DNA from: Bacteroidota bacterium
Lineage (GTDB): Bacteria > Bacteroidota > Rhodothermia > Rhodothermales > JABDKH01
Direction of reading: 5' to 3'
DNA length: 32,463 nt
Assembly (NCBI GenBank): GCA_020437385.1
Contig: JAGQWL010000011.1
Location: 1-32,463 of the forward strand
The notes below the pieces were generated by a model. It saw only the letters and a program-made list of their open reading frames with translations. It was not told the origin of the DNA and searched no databases. A program made the translations under genes and the position numbers. How positions within the stretch are numbered: position 1 is the stretch's first letter; each line of letters starts with the position of its first letter. Positions 1 to 8,565 of this stretch are shown here, one piece after another.

Positions 1-2
1 AT

Positions 3-23
3 TCACAGTACGGCGAAGAATAA
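3..23 (+). CDS. 3' end of an upstream gene, possibly the RND adaptor (CzcB-like)
   Basis: The window opens just before the RND pump gene. One frame reads SQYGEE and stops at TAA, 14 bases before the pump ATG; another frame stops at TGA 25-27. In heavy-metal efflux operons the periplasmic adaptor gene usually sits directly before or beside the pump gene, so this is probably its tail. Too little is present to identify the protein or to choose the frame with certainty. Confidence 0.25.
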   Translation, partial: SQYGEE

Positions 24-37
24 GTGATCCCGAAACA

Positions 38-3000
38 ATGCTCGAAAAGCTGATAGATTTTTCGCTTCGCCGCAGGTTTGTCGCGCTGTCGCTGACTGCT
101 TTGGTGGCAATCGGAGGCGTTGCCTCCCTTCTTCGCCTACCGATCAACTCGTTGCCGGATGTAACTCCGGTGCAGGTTCTGGTGATCACGAAGGCAGGTC
201 GGTATTCACCCTATGACGTGGAACGGCTCGTCAGTTTTCCAATCGAAGCGGTGATGAACGGGCTGCCAAATGTCACTGAGGTCCGCTCGATCAGCCAGTT
301 CGGTTTGAGCGCAGTGACAGTTGAATTCGACGAAAAAACCGACATCTACTTTGCTCGGCAACTCGTCGCGCAGCGCGTTCAGAGCGTCGCCGGAGGTCTG
401 CCGGAAGGAGTCGATGCGCCACAGCTCGGCCCGATATCAACAGCGCTCGGCGAGATCTATCAGTACACGGTTGATGGCGACGGTTACTCGCTGACGGACC
501 TTCGGACGATCAACGATTGGCTGGTGGCACCGCAGCTGAAGACGGTTCCTGGAGTAACGGAGATCACGAGTTTCGGCGGCTTCGTCAAGCAGTACGAAGT
601 CCTACCGGATCCGGATCGAATGCGTCAGCTCGGCATCGGTCTGTCAGAGATTCTGGCGGCAATCCCGGAAAACAACGGGGTTGCCGGTGGGAACTATCTC
701 GAGCACAATCGTGAGCAGTACATCATTCGCGGCATCGGGTTGATTCGAAACGAGGAGGACCTGGGAAGGATTGTGGTCGGCCATCGAGGCGAACGCCCCG
801 TCTACCTGAAGGACGTGGCGATGGTTCGCATTGGTCAAGGCCTTCGGCAGGGAGCGGTCACGAAGGACGGCGCGGGGGAAGTCGTGACGGGAATCGTCAT
901 GATGCTGCGCGGCGGTAACGGTCGCGAGGTTATCGCAGCGGTGGAAGAAAAGCTGGTCGAGGTGAATCGCGGCCTTCCCGAAGGCGTGACCGTGCGAAAG
1001 TTCTATGATCAGAGCGACCTGATCGAGCGCACCACGGCAACCATCGAAGAGAACCTCGTCGTTGGCGGATTCCTTGTTATTGCCGTCTTGCTGGCGCTTC
1101 TCGGCGAGCTGACGGGCGCATTGATCGTCGCCAGCGTGATCCCACTTTCGATGCTGTTCGCTTTTATCGGCATGCGAGAGTTTGGGCTTGCTGCGAATCT
1201 TATGAGCCTGGGCGCGATAGACTTCGGGATGGTCGTCGATGGAGCAGTCGTGATGGTGGACAACATGGTGAGAGGCCTGCGACACGAGCAGGAGAAGCCA
1301 CCCGAATCCCGAAGAGATCGGCGGATCGTGCTGCGAGAGGCAGGGGCGGAGGTGGTCCGTCCGATCTTCTTCGGTGTTCTCATCATCCTCATGGTCTATG
1401 TGCCGATTGCCACGTTCAGCGGGATAGAGGGTCTCCTGTTTCGTCCGATGGCCATTACAGTTGCGACCGCCGTTTTCGGATCGTTGCTCCTGGCACTCGT
1501 GTACGTTCCAGCGATGGCTTCGATCGTGTTCCGAAACGGCGTAAAGACGCGAAAGAATCGTGTCATGGAGTGGCTGAAGCCACGCTACCGCGAGGGCCTC
1601 GCGAATCACATTGACAAGCGGGGACTCGTCGTGTCGTCGGCACTTGTCGTGTTTGTGCTATCGCTGATTCTGATGGCCAGGATGGGCACAGAGTTTCTTC
1701 CAGAGCTTGACGAAGGAAGCATTCTGATCGAAGAGGTTCGAATGCCGAGCGTCACACTTGGCGAAAGCATCGAGAACGCGAACTGGCTCGCAGGCGAAAT
1801 CATGACGCGCGTTCCCGAGGTCGAGACGGTCGTTCCGAAGACCGGTCGCAGCGACCTCGCGAATGACTGGATGGGTGTTCACCAGACGGACGTATGGGTG
1901 CTGCTAAAGCCGAGAAGCGAGTGGCGCCCCGGCGTATCGAAGAAAGACATTCAGGATGAAATCGAGCCGCTGCTTCATACCGAACCCGGGCTGGCCTACA
2001 ACTTCACACAGCCGATTGCCATGCGAGTCGATGAACTGACAAGCGGCGTCAAGAGCGATCTGGCGGTCAAGGTTTTTGGCGAAGACCTCGACGTCCTGGG
2101 CCGGGTCGGAAACGACATTGCGAGTTTGTTGCCGTCGCTTCCCGGAACCGACAATTTCTTTGTGGAGCAGACAGTCGGACAGCCGTATTTGACAATCGCG
2201 ATCGACAGGGCCGCCGTGGCCGCGTATGGTTTGAATGTGTCGGATGTCCAGTCGACCATTGAGGCAGGACTGGGTGGGCAGGTCGTCAGTGAGGTATACG
2301 AAGGGCAACGGCGGATCGACATTGTCGTGCGCTTTCCAGAGTCGGAGAGGAGTGACTTCGCGGCAATAATGGCAACGCCTGTGACCATCCCATCTGGTGA
2401 CACGGTGCCGATGTCGGAACTCGCCGCGATCGTAGCGGAGGAGGGGCCACGGGAGGTCGCACGCGAGAACGGATGGCGTCGAGTGATCGTCGGAATCAAC
2501 CTCGACGGGATCGACATTGGATCGTATGTCTCGAATCTGCAGGACGCACTCGATACGCGCCTGGAGATTCCGCCGGGCGTCTTCATTGAATACGGCGGAT
2601 CGTTCGAGGATCAGCAGCGCGCTACGCGCCACCTGATGATCGTCGTACCGATCGCGCTGGCAATTATTTTCGGACTGCTCTACCTCATGTTCGGCGAGGG
2701 GCGGTACGCCGTACTCGTTTTCATGAATCTACCACTTGCGCTTTCAGGCGGCGTCATCCTGTTGTGGCTCCGCGGATTGTACCTGAGTGTGTCCGCGAGC
2801 ATTGGATTTGTCGCCTTGTTTGGTGTCGCCGTTCTCAACGGCATCGTTCTGATCGAACATCTCAACCATCTGAGACGCGAAGGTTGGAGCGTGCGGGATG
2901 CGGTCCTCACCGGAGCGGCGGATCGATTACGGCCGGTCCTGATGACCGCGCTCGTCGCGAGCCTTGGTTTTGTCCCGATGGCATTTAATACAGGACCCGG

Positions 3001-3169
3001 CAGCGAAGTGCAGCGCCCTCTCGCCACAGTTGTCATTGGTGGGCTAGTAACGGCGACACTGCTGACGCTTCTCGTCCTGCCGGTTATCTACCTGTGGATG
3101 GAGAACGGGCGGCCCGCGCCTGAGGGGCCGGAGACCGATCACCAAGTCAGGAACACGGAATCGAGCTAA
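38..3169 (+). CDS. czcA: Heavy-metal efflux RND transporter, CzcA type
   Basis: Inner-membrane proton-driven pump of the HME-RND family, expected to export divalent cations (Co/Zn/Cd) or Cu/Ag through a tripartite complex. Its 1043 residues match the family length of about 1040. The N-terminal cytoplasmic start and first membrane helix are followed by the porter motif around LPDVTPVQV. The family's TM4 charged cluster is at D395, D401 and D408, inside GAIDFGMVVDGAVVMVDN. The segment ELTSGVKSDLAVKVFGEDL resembles CzcA more than CusA, so divalent cations are the better guess. The third TM4 acid is Asp where CzcA has Glu. The outer-membrane channel gene follows after 3 bases, then a two-component system. 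The family is certain; the metal is not. Confidence 0.95.
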   Translation: MLEKLIDFSLRRRFVALSLTALVAIGGVASLLRLPINSLPDVTPVQVLVITKAGRYSPYDVERLVSFPIEAVMNGLPNVTEVRSISQFGLSAVTVEFDEKTDIYFARQLVAQRVQSVAGGLPEGVDAPQLGPISTALGEIYQYTVDGDGYSLTDLRTINDWLVAPQLKTVPGVTEITSFGGFVKQYEVLPDPDRMRQLGIGLSEILAAIPENNGVAGGNYLEHNREQYIIRGIGLIRNEEDLGRIVVGHRGERPVYLKDVAMVRIGQGLRQGAVTKDGAGEVVTGIVMMLRGGNGREVIAAVEEKLVEVNRGLPEGVTVRKFYDQSDLIERTTATIEENLVVGGFLVIAVLLALLGELTGALIVASVIPLSMLFAFIGMREFGLAANLMSLGAIDFGMVVDGAVVMVDNMVRGLRHEQEKPPESRRDRRIVLREAGAEVVRPIFFGVLIILMVYVPIATFSGIEGLLFRPMAITVATAVFGSLLLALVYVPAMASIVFRNGVKTRKNRVMEWLKPRYREGLANHIDKRGLVVSSALVVFVLSLILMARMGTEFLPELDEGSILIEEVRMPSVTLGESIENANWLAGEIMTRVPEVETVVPKTGRSDLANDWMGVHQTDVWVLLKPRSEWRPGVSKKDIQDEIEPLLHTEPGLAYNFTQPIAMRVDELTSGVKSDLAVKVFGEDLDVLGRVGNDIASLLPSLPGTDNFFVEQTVGQPYLTIAIDRAAVAAYGLNVSDVQSTIEAGLGGQVVSEVYEGQRRIDIVVRFPESERSDFAAIMATPVTIPSGDTVPMSELAAIVAEEGPREVARENGWRRVIVGINLDGIDIGSYVSNLQDALDTRLEIPPGVFIEYGGSFEDQQRATRHLMIVVPIALAIIFGLLYLMFGEGRYAVLVFMNLPLALSGGVILLWLRGLYLSVSASIGFVALFGVAVLNGIVLIEHLNHLRREGWSVRDAVLTGAADRLRPVLMTALVASLGFVPMAFNTGPGSEVQRPLATVVIGGLVTATLLTLLVLPVIYLWMENGRPAPEGPETDHQVRNTESS

Positions 3170-3172
3170 AAC

Positions 3173-4435
3173 ATGCGGATCACAGTCGGTTCAATTCTTC
3201 TGTTGTTGAGTTTCAGCGCGTCCACCCGCGTGTTGGCGCAGCCCGTCGAGCAAAAGCCGCCGCCGGAGCGGTTGACCATTGCCTGGGCGGTAGACTACGC
3301 TCTTCGCACGCATCCGGGTATTGCGCAACTCGAAGCGAAGCGGGCGAGTACTGACGCGGAACGCCGCCTCGCATCGGTACTTGGTTCTCCGACGTTGATG
3401 TATGCACGGGAGGGAATTGATTCCGGCGTATTCAGTGAGGAACGGCTCACCATCGCCGAGACTCTGAATTCGCCCTTGGCGGCTCGACTGGCGAAGAGGG
3501 GTGTTCGACTCGATGTGGATGCGATCGATCTTGATCTCGTGGCGGAACGGCGCGCTGTCGCAAGGCGCGTAAAAATCGCGTATCTGGACTATGTTGTCGC
3601 AACGCTTCTGACGTCGTATCGGGAGGAGTCCGTTCGATTGGCCGAACAGCTCCTGCAGGCGACGGAACGAAGGGAAGCGGCAGGTGAAGCGGCTGTCGTG
3701 GATGTCCTTCGTGCTCAGGTGGAGTTGTCGAATGTTCGGTTGTCCCTGGTCGATGCTGAACGCCGAGGAGCCGGTGCGCGAACGGGATTCCTCGCGGCTG
3801 CGGGGATCAGTCCTGATGTGAGGGATACGCCGATCGTTGTCGAGGACCTGACGGATCTAATGGCACGTTCGCCGGAAATCGGGACGACGTTACCGATTGA
3901 TACCCTTCCCGTTGTTGCAGCGGAGGATGCTCGATCCGGGGCATCGGATGCACGGCGGCGAGAGGCAACCGCCCGCATGATACCAGACCTTGTAGTAGAC
4001 GTGTTTTCGCAGAATTTCGGCGACGGATTTGGCCCCTACGGTTTTCAGCTAGGCGTTCGTCTACCGTTCCTCGGTCCGGGTGCGTGGGGACAACGAAAGA
4101 AGGCCGCTGCGGCATATCTCGAGTCGACGGCTCGCGTAGACCTCGCTCGGGTCGGGGCGCAAGCCCGCGTCGATTCGACGTTCGATGCCCTGACAGCGTC
4201 GAGGGATGCCCTGGCACTATACGAGGCGGACGTGACCGATCGCGTCCAGCGGCTGGTGGATCTCGCTGCCCGAGGATACGAACTGGGAGAGGTCAGCCTC
4301 ACTCAGGTTCTTGATGCGCGAAGGTCGGCGCTCCAATCGCGCGAGGCCCGTGTCCAGATCCTGGCGGACTATGCGTCGCAGCTGATCTATTGGGAAGAAT
4401 TATCCGGCCGTGAACTCTTGTTTACTGGTGAGTAG
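3173..4435 (+). CDS. TolC/CzcC-like outer-membrane efflux protein
   Basis: Outer-membrane factor expected to form the exit duct for the CzcA-like pump just upstream. The 420-residue product starts with a signal peptide (hydrophobic core ILLLLSF, probable cleavage after VLA at about residue 22). Two similar halves follow, rich in Ala, Arg and Glu and predicted to form the long alpha-helical barrel; this is the OEP (TolC) repeat pattern. Segments such as LRAQVELSNVRLSLVDAE and QVLDARRSALQSREARVQ are typical of the periplasmic hairpins. The start codon lies 3 bases after the pump stop, so the two are co-transcribed. The sequence is divergent and no metal-specific residue can be read, so the specificity comes from its neighbour. 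Confidence 0.88.
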   Translation: MRITVGSILLLLSFSASTRVLAQPVEQKPPPERLTIAWAVDYALRTHPGIAQLEAKRASTDAERRLASVLGSPTLMYAREGIDSGVFSEERLTIAETLNSPLAARLAKRGVRLDVDAIDLDLVAERRAVARRVKIAYLDYVVATLLTSYREESVRLAEQLLQATERREAAGEAAVVDVLRAQVELSNVRLSLVDAERRGAGARTGFLAAAGISPDVRDTPIVVEDLTDLMARSPEIGTTLPIDTLPVVAAEDARSGASDARRREATARMIPDLVVDVFSQNFGDGFGPYGFQLGVRLPFLGPGAWGQRKKAAAAYLESTARVDLARVGAQARVDSTFDALTASRDALALYEADVTDRVQRLVDLAARGYELGEVSLTQVLDARRSALQSREARVQILADYASQLIYWEELSGRELLFTGE

Positions 4436-4471
4436 AACCAACTGGTCGGCTTGTCTTAACGGTTGACGACG

Positions 4472-5161
4472 ATGGAAAGCCTCTTGCTTATTGAAGACGA
4501 ACGTCGAGTCGCGGCGTTCATTCGCCAGGGGCTTGAGGAGGAGGGCTACCTCGTCGAATGGATTGAGCGGGGCCAAGAAGGTGCCGACTCCGCGATTCGC
4601 AATGCGCCGGATCTGGTTCTGCTTGACTTGCGCCTTCCAGATATTGACGGAGTCGAAGTCTGTCGTCGGATTCGGAAAACGCATCCCTCTTTGCCGATCT
4701 TGATGTTAACCGCACTGGATTCCGTGGAGGACCGGGTTGCGGGGCTTGACGCCGGAGCGGACGACTACGTTGCCAAGCCATTCGCGTTCGCCGAACTGCT
4801 CGCGCGTATTCGCTCGCTTCTGAGGCGGGCGAGCCTCGAGCCGCCGATGCGCACGCTGACCGATGGGGCGCTTCAACTGGAACGCGACGCGCGCGTCTGC
4901 CGGATTGGCGAGCAGGCTGTCGATCTCACGCCGACCGAGTTTGACCTTCTCGCTTACTTACTGTCAAGACGCGGCCAGGCGGTTCATCGCGACGACATTC
5001 TCGACGCTGTCTGGGGTCGGAACGAAACACCGATCCCCAACGCAGTGGATGTTTACGTCGGGTATCTCAGACGAAAGCTCGCAGCAGTCGGCGTTCCGAA
5101 CCGAATCGAATCAGTTCGGGGAATCGGCTATCGGTACTCCCCCGAACAAATTCAGCCCTGA
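4472..5161 (+). CDS. OmpR/CusR-type response regulator
   Basis: DNA-binding response regulator, probably controlling the metal-efflux genes upstream. The 229-residue length matches CusR/QseB. The receiver domain (about 1-115) has the acidic pocket in LLIEDE, the phosphoacceptor D52 in LLDLRLPDIDG, the Thr in LMLTALD and the Lys in DDYVAKPF. The C-terminal half (about 125-225) is a winged helix, with LTPTEFDLLAYLLSRRGQAV and VDVYVGYLRRKL. I chose ATG 4472 because it puts D52 at the family position; an in-frame TTG at 4463 would add three residues. The histidine kinase gene begins 7 bases after the stop. The target is inferred only from gene order. Confidence 0.93.
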   Translation: MESLLLIEDERRVAAFIRQGLEEEGYLVEWIERGQEGADSAIRNAPDLVLLDLRLPDIDGVEVCRRIRKTHPSLPILMLTALDSVEDRVAGLDAGADDYVAKPFAFAELLARIRSLLRRASLEPPMRTLTDGALQLERDARVCRIGEQAVDLTPTEFDLLAYLLSRRGQAVHRDDILDAVWGRNETPIPNAVDVYVGYLRRKLAAVGVPNRIESVRGIGYRYSPEQIQP

Positions 5162-5168
5162 CAAAACC

Positions 5169-6584
5169 GTGCAGAAACGTCGATCATTCCGGCGGCGACT
5201 CGTCATGTGGCTGGGCGCCACACTCGCGCTCTCCCTGGCGGCCGTGTGCATCACACTGTGGCTTCTTGCAGCCGTATGGACCAATCAACAGTTGCTCGTG
5301 CCGCTACGGGCTGAAGCAGGACACGTGGCCGAGGAGGTCGCCAATGGTAGGGAATTGGAGCCGGAACGCTATCGTTGGAACGAACCGCACCATGTATTTG
5401 CAAATGAGCGCATCGACCCTTTCTTCCTGCAGGTTTTCGACAGCGCGGGGCGCCTCGTGCGCGCGTCCGAGAATTCAAGACAGTTGGAAGCACCGTATCC
5501 ACAGATACTACTCGATCGGAGGAACGTGTCGATGCCGTCCCTGCTCGAACGCCCGATTCGATTCTCTGCCGGTTCTGATCGTCTGTACGGGACGGTAGTG
5601 CCGATAAAGTCGGACGACGGCGAAACAATTGGATTTGTTCAGGTGGCACGTTTCGATCTTGGTCAGGAATCGGCGTTGCAAAAGTTGGGGGTGGGACTCG
5701 CGTTGGGCTACCTCGTCGTATTAGGTGCCCTGCTTTCGCTTCTTGCCGCGGCCGGCAATCGCGTCGCGAGACCGCTTGAAACGCTGACTCGTCGCGCCAC
5801 GGACATCTCGCCAGATGATCTTACACGGCGAATCGCGACTCCCGACGATGCAGATCTCGAGACGGTTCAACTGACAAGCGCCATCAATGCGGCGCTCGCC
5901 AGGATCCAGCGTTCAGTGGAGGAGATTCGGACGTTCACCTCCGACGCCGCGCATGAACTCCAGACACCGTTGGCCGTCCTGCTGGGCCACATCGACGTTG
6001 CGATGCGACGTGAGCGCAGTGGTGAGGAGTATCGGACAACGCTGCAGACGCTCAGGGATGAAGTGGACGGCATGACGCGGCTGGTACGTGCGCTACTCGG
6101 ACTGGCGCGCCTGGACAGGGAACGAAGTGCCCTTCGCAGTGAACCCGTGGATTTGTCGCAGATGGTGGGGAGTGAGATCGCCCGGCAGGCGCAGTTGGGA
6201 CACATAGAGCCAGGCGCCATTCGCACGGAGTTTATTCCTGACGCAGCGGTGGCAGGTAACGAAGATCTACTGCGCGAGTCGATCCGAAACGTCATTGAGA
6301 ATGCCGTCAAGTACGCCGACGGAAAGGCGATCCGCGCCAAAACATCCAGGCGCAATGGCAACGTCGTCGTTACGGTTGAGGACGGGGGGCCTGGAATCCG
6401 TCCCGACGAGATTGAGCGGGTTCGCGAGCGTTTCTTCCGTGGAAGCGCGGCACACGACAAGCCGGGGTACGGCCTCGGCCTTTCGCTCGCGTCGTCCATC
6501 GTTGTGCATCACGGAGGCCGAATCGATGTCGGCGACTCGGACCTTGGCGGCGCCAGATTTGATATCCTGCTTCCTGCCGCCTAG
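5169..6584 (+). CDS. Sensor histidine kinase, CusS-like
   Basis: Membrane sensor partner of the regulator just upstream, probably sensing periplasmic metal. The start is GTG 5169, which keeps the basic segment KRRSFRRR before TM1; ATG 5205 is an alternative. The 471 residues run as TM1 (about 11-35), a periplasmic sensor (about 36-172), TM2 (about 174-195), HAMP (about 196-250), HisKA with H262 in AAHELQTPLA, and HATPase_c with the N box NVIENAVKY, G1 EDGGPGI, F box ERFFRG and G2 GYGLGLSLA. All catalytic boxes are intact. The open frame extends upstream to 4863, but that part overlaps the regulator and is not coding. The stop codon lies in the first copy of an 8-bp tandem repeat. Confidence 0.93.
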   Translation: MQKRRSFRRRLVMWLGATLALSLAAVCITLWLLAAVWTNQQLLVPLRAEAGHVAEEVANGRELEPERYRWNEPHHVFANERIDPFFLQVFDSAGRLVRASENSRQLEAPYPQILLDRRNVSMPSLLERPIRFSAGSDRLYGTVVPIKSDDGETIGFVQVARFDLGQESALQKLGVGLALGYLVVLGALLSLLAAAGNRVARPLETLTRRATDISPDDLTRRIATPDDADLETVQLTSAINAALARIQRSVEEIRTFTSDAAHELQTPLAVLLGHIDVAMRRERSGEEYRTTLQTLRDEVDGMTRLVRALLGLARLDRERSALRSEPVDLSQMVGSEIARQAQLGHIEPGAIRTEFIPDAAVAGNEDLLRESIRNVIENAVKYADGKAIRAKTSRRNGNVVVTVEDGGPGIRPDEIERVRERFFRGSAAHDKPGYGLGLSLASSIVVHHGGRIDVGDSDLGGARFDILLPAA

Positions 6585-6616
6585 CCGCCTAGCCGCCTAG
6601 CCGCCTAGCCGCCTAG
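6577..6616 (+). repeat. Five tandem copies of the octamer CCGCCTAG at a convergent gene junction
   Basis: Five perfect copies of CCGCCTAG, followed by a partial CCG. Each contains CTAG, which reads TAG on both strands. Because 8 is not a multiple of 3, the array puts a TAG in all three frames of each strand. The histidine kinase stops in the first copy (6582-6584), and the minus-strand membrane protein stops in the last (6613-6615), which is the first it meets. CTAG is scarce in many bacterial genomes, so five in 40 bases stands out. It may be a slippage product or a translation barrier between convergent genes. Confidence 0.95.
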
Positions 6617-7359
6617 CCGACTTCCTGACGCCCGTCGTCGTCGTCGTCAACATCACGGCCGGCTTCGCGAGCGGTGCGAATCTGCCGATTATGAACCTGC
6701 GCCAGCGCTTGCTGCATGTCTTCGAGGCCGGCGATTGAATCGCCAAAGATTCGCGCAGCCTGAACCCCGGCCACGCGACTGCTCAGAAAAACGACTATAA
6801 GAACAACAGCGATGAGCAGTCCCGTGACCTTCACGGCGGCAGTGTCAATGTCGGTTGCCACCGGGAACGCCCAGTAGGTGGCCAGCCAGAGTGTGGACAT
6901 CAACACATAGGCCATCGAAACCTGCTTGCTGAAACTGCGATCGCCCATCAGACTATATGCGATCGTGAGCACGCCGCCAATAATTATCGGGATTTCCGGT
7001 CGCCCGTGGTAGGCTACGGTTGTGCATGCTGATGCGAGCCAGAGCACACTGAAAACCGAACCGAGCCTTCCGGGGTGCATCCGCTGTAGTCGTCCAAACA
7101 GCACCACGACACAATAAACTGCAGTCAGAATGAGGCCGTACAGCCGAAGGACTGTCGAGATGCTGTTCGTCGTGGAGAACCAGTAGAGGATATAGAGGCC
7201 GGCTGCAAATTCGAGGACAAAGGTGACCTTCTGAACGAATTTCAGTCTGCGTTCGATGTTGTCTACCACTTCGCCGACAATAGCCGGCGGTATCGGCGCC
7301 TCAATGACATTCTTGTGGCGCCTTCTCGGAACGAGCGGCTTTATCGGTTCGTCAGGCAC
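6613..7359 (-). CDS. Multi-pass membrane protein of unknown function
   Basis: I do not recognise a named family. The 248-residue product has a basic, Pro-rich cytoplasmic start (RRRHK), an amphipathic stretch (EVVDNIERRLKFVQKV) and about six hydrophobic helices between residues 45 and 195, for example FVLEFAAGLYILYWF, LYGLILTAVYCVVVLFG and VTGLLIAVVLIVVFLSS. A soluble tail of about 50 residues ends in an acidic run of five Asp coded by a triplet repeat. It converges on the histidine kinase gene and is separated from it only by the octamer array. No catalytic motif is visible. A role linked to metal efflux cannot be claimed, because it is on the opposite strand. Confidence 0.75.
   Translation of the reverse strand: MPDEPIKPLVPRRRHKNVIEAPIPPAIVGEVVDNIERRLKFVQKVTFVLEFAAGLYILYWFSTTNSISTVLRLYGLILTAVYCVVVLFGRLQRMHPGRLGSVFSVLWLASACTTVAYHGRPEIPIIIGGVLTIAYSLMGDRSFSKQVSMAYVLMSTLWLATYWAFPVATDIDTAAVKVTGLLIAVVLIVVFLSSRVAGVQAARIFGDSIAGLEDMQQALAQVHNRQIRTAREAGRDVDDDDDGRQEVG
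6634..6648 (+). repeat. (GTC)5 triplet run coding a poly-Asp tail
   Basis: Five GTC triplets lie 17 bases from the octamer array. On the minus strand they encode a run of five Asp near the C-terminus of the membrane protein. Two unrelated simple repeats so close together suggest a site prone to replication slippage. Confidence 0.85.
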
Positions 7360-7505
7360 TTGTTGGAATTCCGCTTGGGAGCCGGGGGAGGTTCGAGACG
7401 TCAGCAGTATTCATATCGGCCTCGATAACATTAAGAATTATTACGTGAGTAGGTAACGAAGACTTTATGTGCTTTCAGCCCGTCTTCACGATTTTTCCAA
7501 ATCGG

Positions 7506-7536
7506 TTGGCCCCGAACTGTTCGATTGGTAGTTTTG
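7506..7536 (+). promoter_or_regulatory. Bacteroidota-type sigma-A promoter for fabI
   Basis: TAGTTTTG at 7529-7536 matches the Bacteroidota -7 consensus TAnnTTTG exactly. A TTG at 7506-7508 lies 20 bases upstream, the spacing expected for the -33 element. Transcription would start near 7543 and leave a leader of about 43 bases before the fabI ATG at 7586. The rest of the 226-base gap from 7360 is AT-richer and shows nothing else I can name. Confidence 0.45.
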
Positions 7537-7585
7537 GTGCAGATTCGAGTGTCAACCGCGTCCACCACCCCAATATCAGCGTTAA

Positions 7586-8413
7586 ATGACCCCTACCGGA
7601 AATGGCCTGTTGCAAGGCAAGAAAGGAATCATCTTCGGAGCTCTGAACGAGAGCAGCATCGCGTGGGCAGTTGCCGAAGCGGTCTATCGTGAAGGCGGCC
7701 GCTTTCTCCTCTCGAATGCCCCCGTAGCCAAGCGACTGGGCGGACTCGACGAGCTTGCCGACAAAACGGAGAGCAGAATCGTGTGGGCGGACGCAACGAA
7801 CGATGACGACCTTGCTGCGCTGTTCGAAGACGCTAAATCGTCTTTCGGCACCGTTGATTTCATTGTCCATTCGATCGGAATGGGAATCAATGTGCGGAAG
7901 GATCGTGAATACACCGATCTGAACTATGATTGGTACCTCAAGACACTCGACATTTCCGCCATCAGTCTCCATCGCATCGTCCACGCCGCGGAAACCACGG
8001 AGGCGCTGTCGGATGGCGCGTCTATCGTTGCGATGAGCTACATCGGAGCTCAGCGAGTGTTTACCAAGTATTCGGAAATGGGAGATGCGAAGGCGCTCCT
8101 CGAAAGCATTGTTCGTTCATACGGCTACCGGCTCGGCAAAAGGGGTATCCGAATCAATGCAATTTCGCAGAGCCCCACTCGAACGACTGCCGGTTCGGGA
8201 ATCACGGGGTTCGACGCGATGTTTGAGTTTGGAGAAAAGATGTCGCCGCTCGGAAATGCGGATGCGGCATCCTGTGCGGACTACACGGTTTCGCTCTTGA
8301 GCGATCTCACCCGTATGGTGACGATGCAGACGCTTTACCACGACGGCGGCTTTTCCGCGATGGGGATATCGACGGCGCTTGTCGAATCGATGGTTGGAAT
8401 GCAGGACTCATAA
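7586..8413 (+). CDS. fabI: Enoyl-[acyl-carrier-protein] reductase, FabI type
   Basis: Cytoplasmic enzyme that reduces trans-2-enoyl-ACP with NADH in the last step of each fatty-acid elongation cycle. The 275 residues form a short-chain dehydrogenase fold. The N-terminal nucleotide-binding segment reads IIFGALNESSIAWAVA, and VHSIGMG is the FabI form of the NAG region. The catalytic pair Y162-x6-K169 is in YSEMGDAK, and the second active-site Tyr, Y152, is in MSYIGA. The substrate loop ISQSPTRTTAGSGI is typical of FabI and not of FabG. ATG 7586 gives the normal length. It has its own candidate promoter, and a hairpin follows the stop. The call is firm; the cofactor preference is assumed from the family. 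Confidence 0.95.
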   Translation: MTPTGNGLLQGKKGIIFGALNESSIAWAVAEAVYREGGRFLLSNAPVAKRLGGLDELADKTESRIVWADATNDDDLAALFEDAKSSFGTVDFIVHSIGMGINVRKDREYTDLNYDWYLKTLDISAISLHRIVHAAETTEALSDGASIVAMSYIGAQRVFTKYSEMGDAKALLESIVRSYGYRLGKRGIRINAISQSPTRTTAGSGITGFDAMFEFGEKMSPLGNADAASCADYTVSLLSDLTRMVTMQTLYHDGGFSAMGISTALVESMVGMQDS

Positions 8414-8433
8414 CCTGCAACGTTCGCTCCGTG

Positions 8434-8459
8434 CCTGCCGCGTCTCTCTTCACGGCAGG
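8434..8459 (+). terminator. Hairpin after fabI, weak terminator candidate
   Basis: CCTGCCG at 8434-8440 pairs perfectly with CGGCAGG at 8453-8459 across a 12-base loop, starting about 20 bases after the fabI stop. There is no T-run after the stem, so it is not a classical intrinsic terminator. The rest of the gap, up to the malic enzyme start at 8566, shows no clear promoter. Confidence 0.3.
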
Positions 8460-8565
8460 TTGTCGCGCATCTGCCGGACAGCCGCGTAAGGAAAATACCT
8501 ACCCGCGTGCGGGGAGGGCTTTCGTATCGTAGATCGGTTTTCCTCCACCAACTACGGTAACTGGA

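Noticed and set aside
644..1609. Minus-strand open frame of 321 codons inside the RND pump gene
   Set aside because: It lies opposite a conserved full-length pump; its translation is His/Gln/Arg-rich with no domain, as expected for a shadow frame in GC-rich DNA.
4863..5168. Upstream 102-codon extension of the histidine kinase frame
   Set aside because: It overlaps the C-terminal DNA-binding domain of the response regulator in another frame; the GTG at 5169 gives a normal kinase N-terminus.
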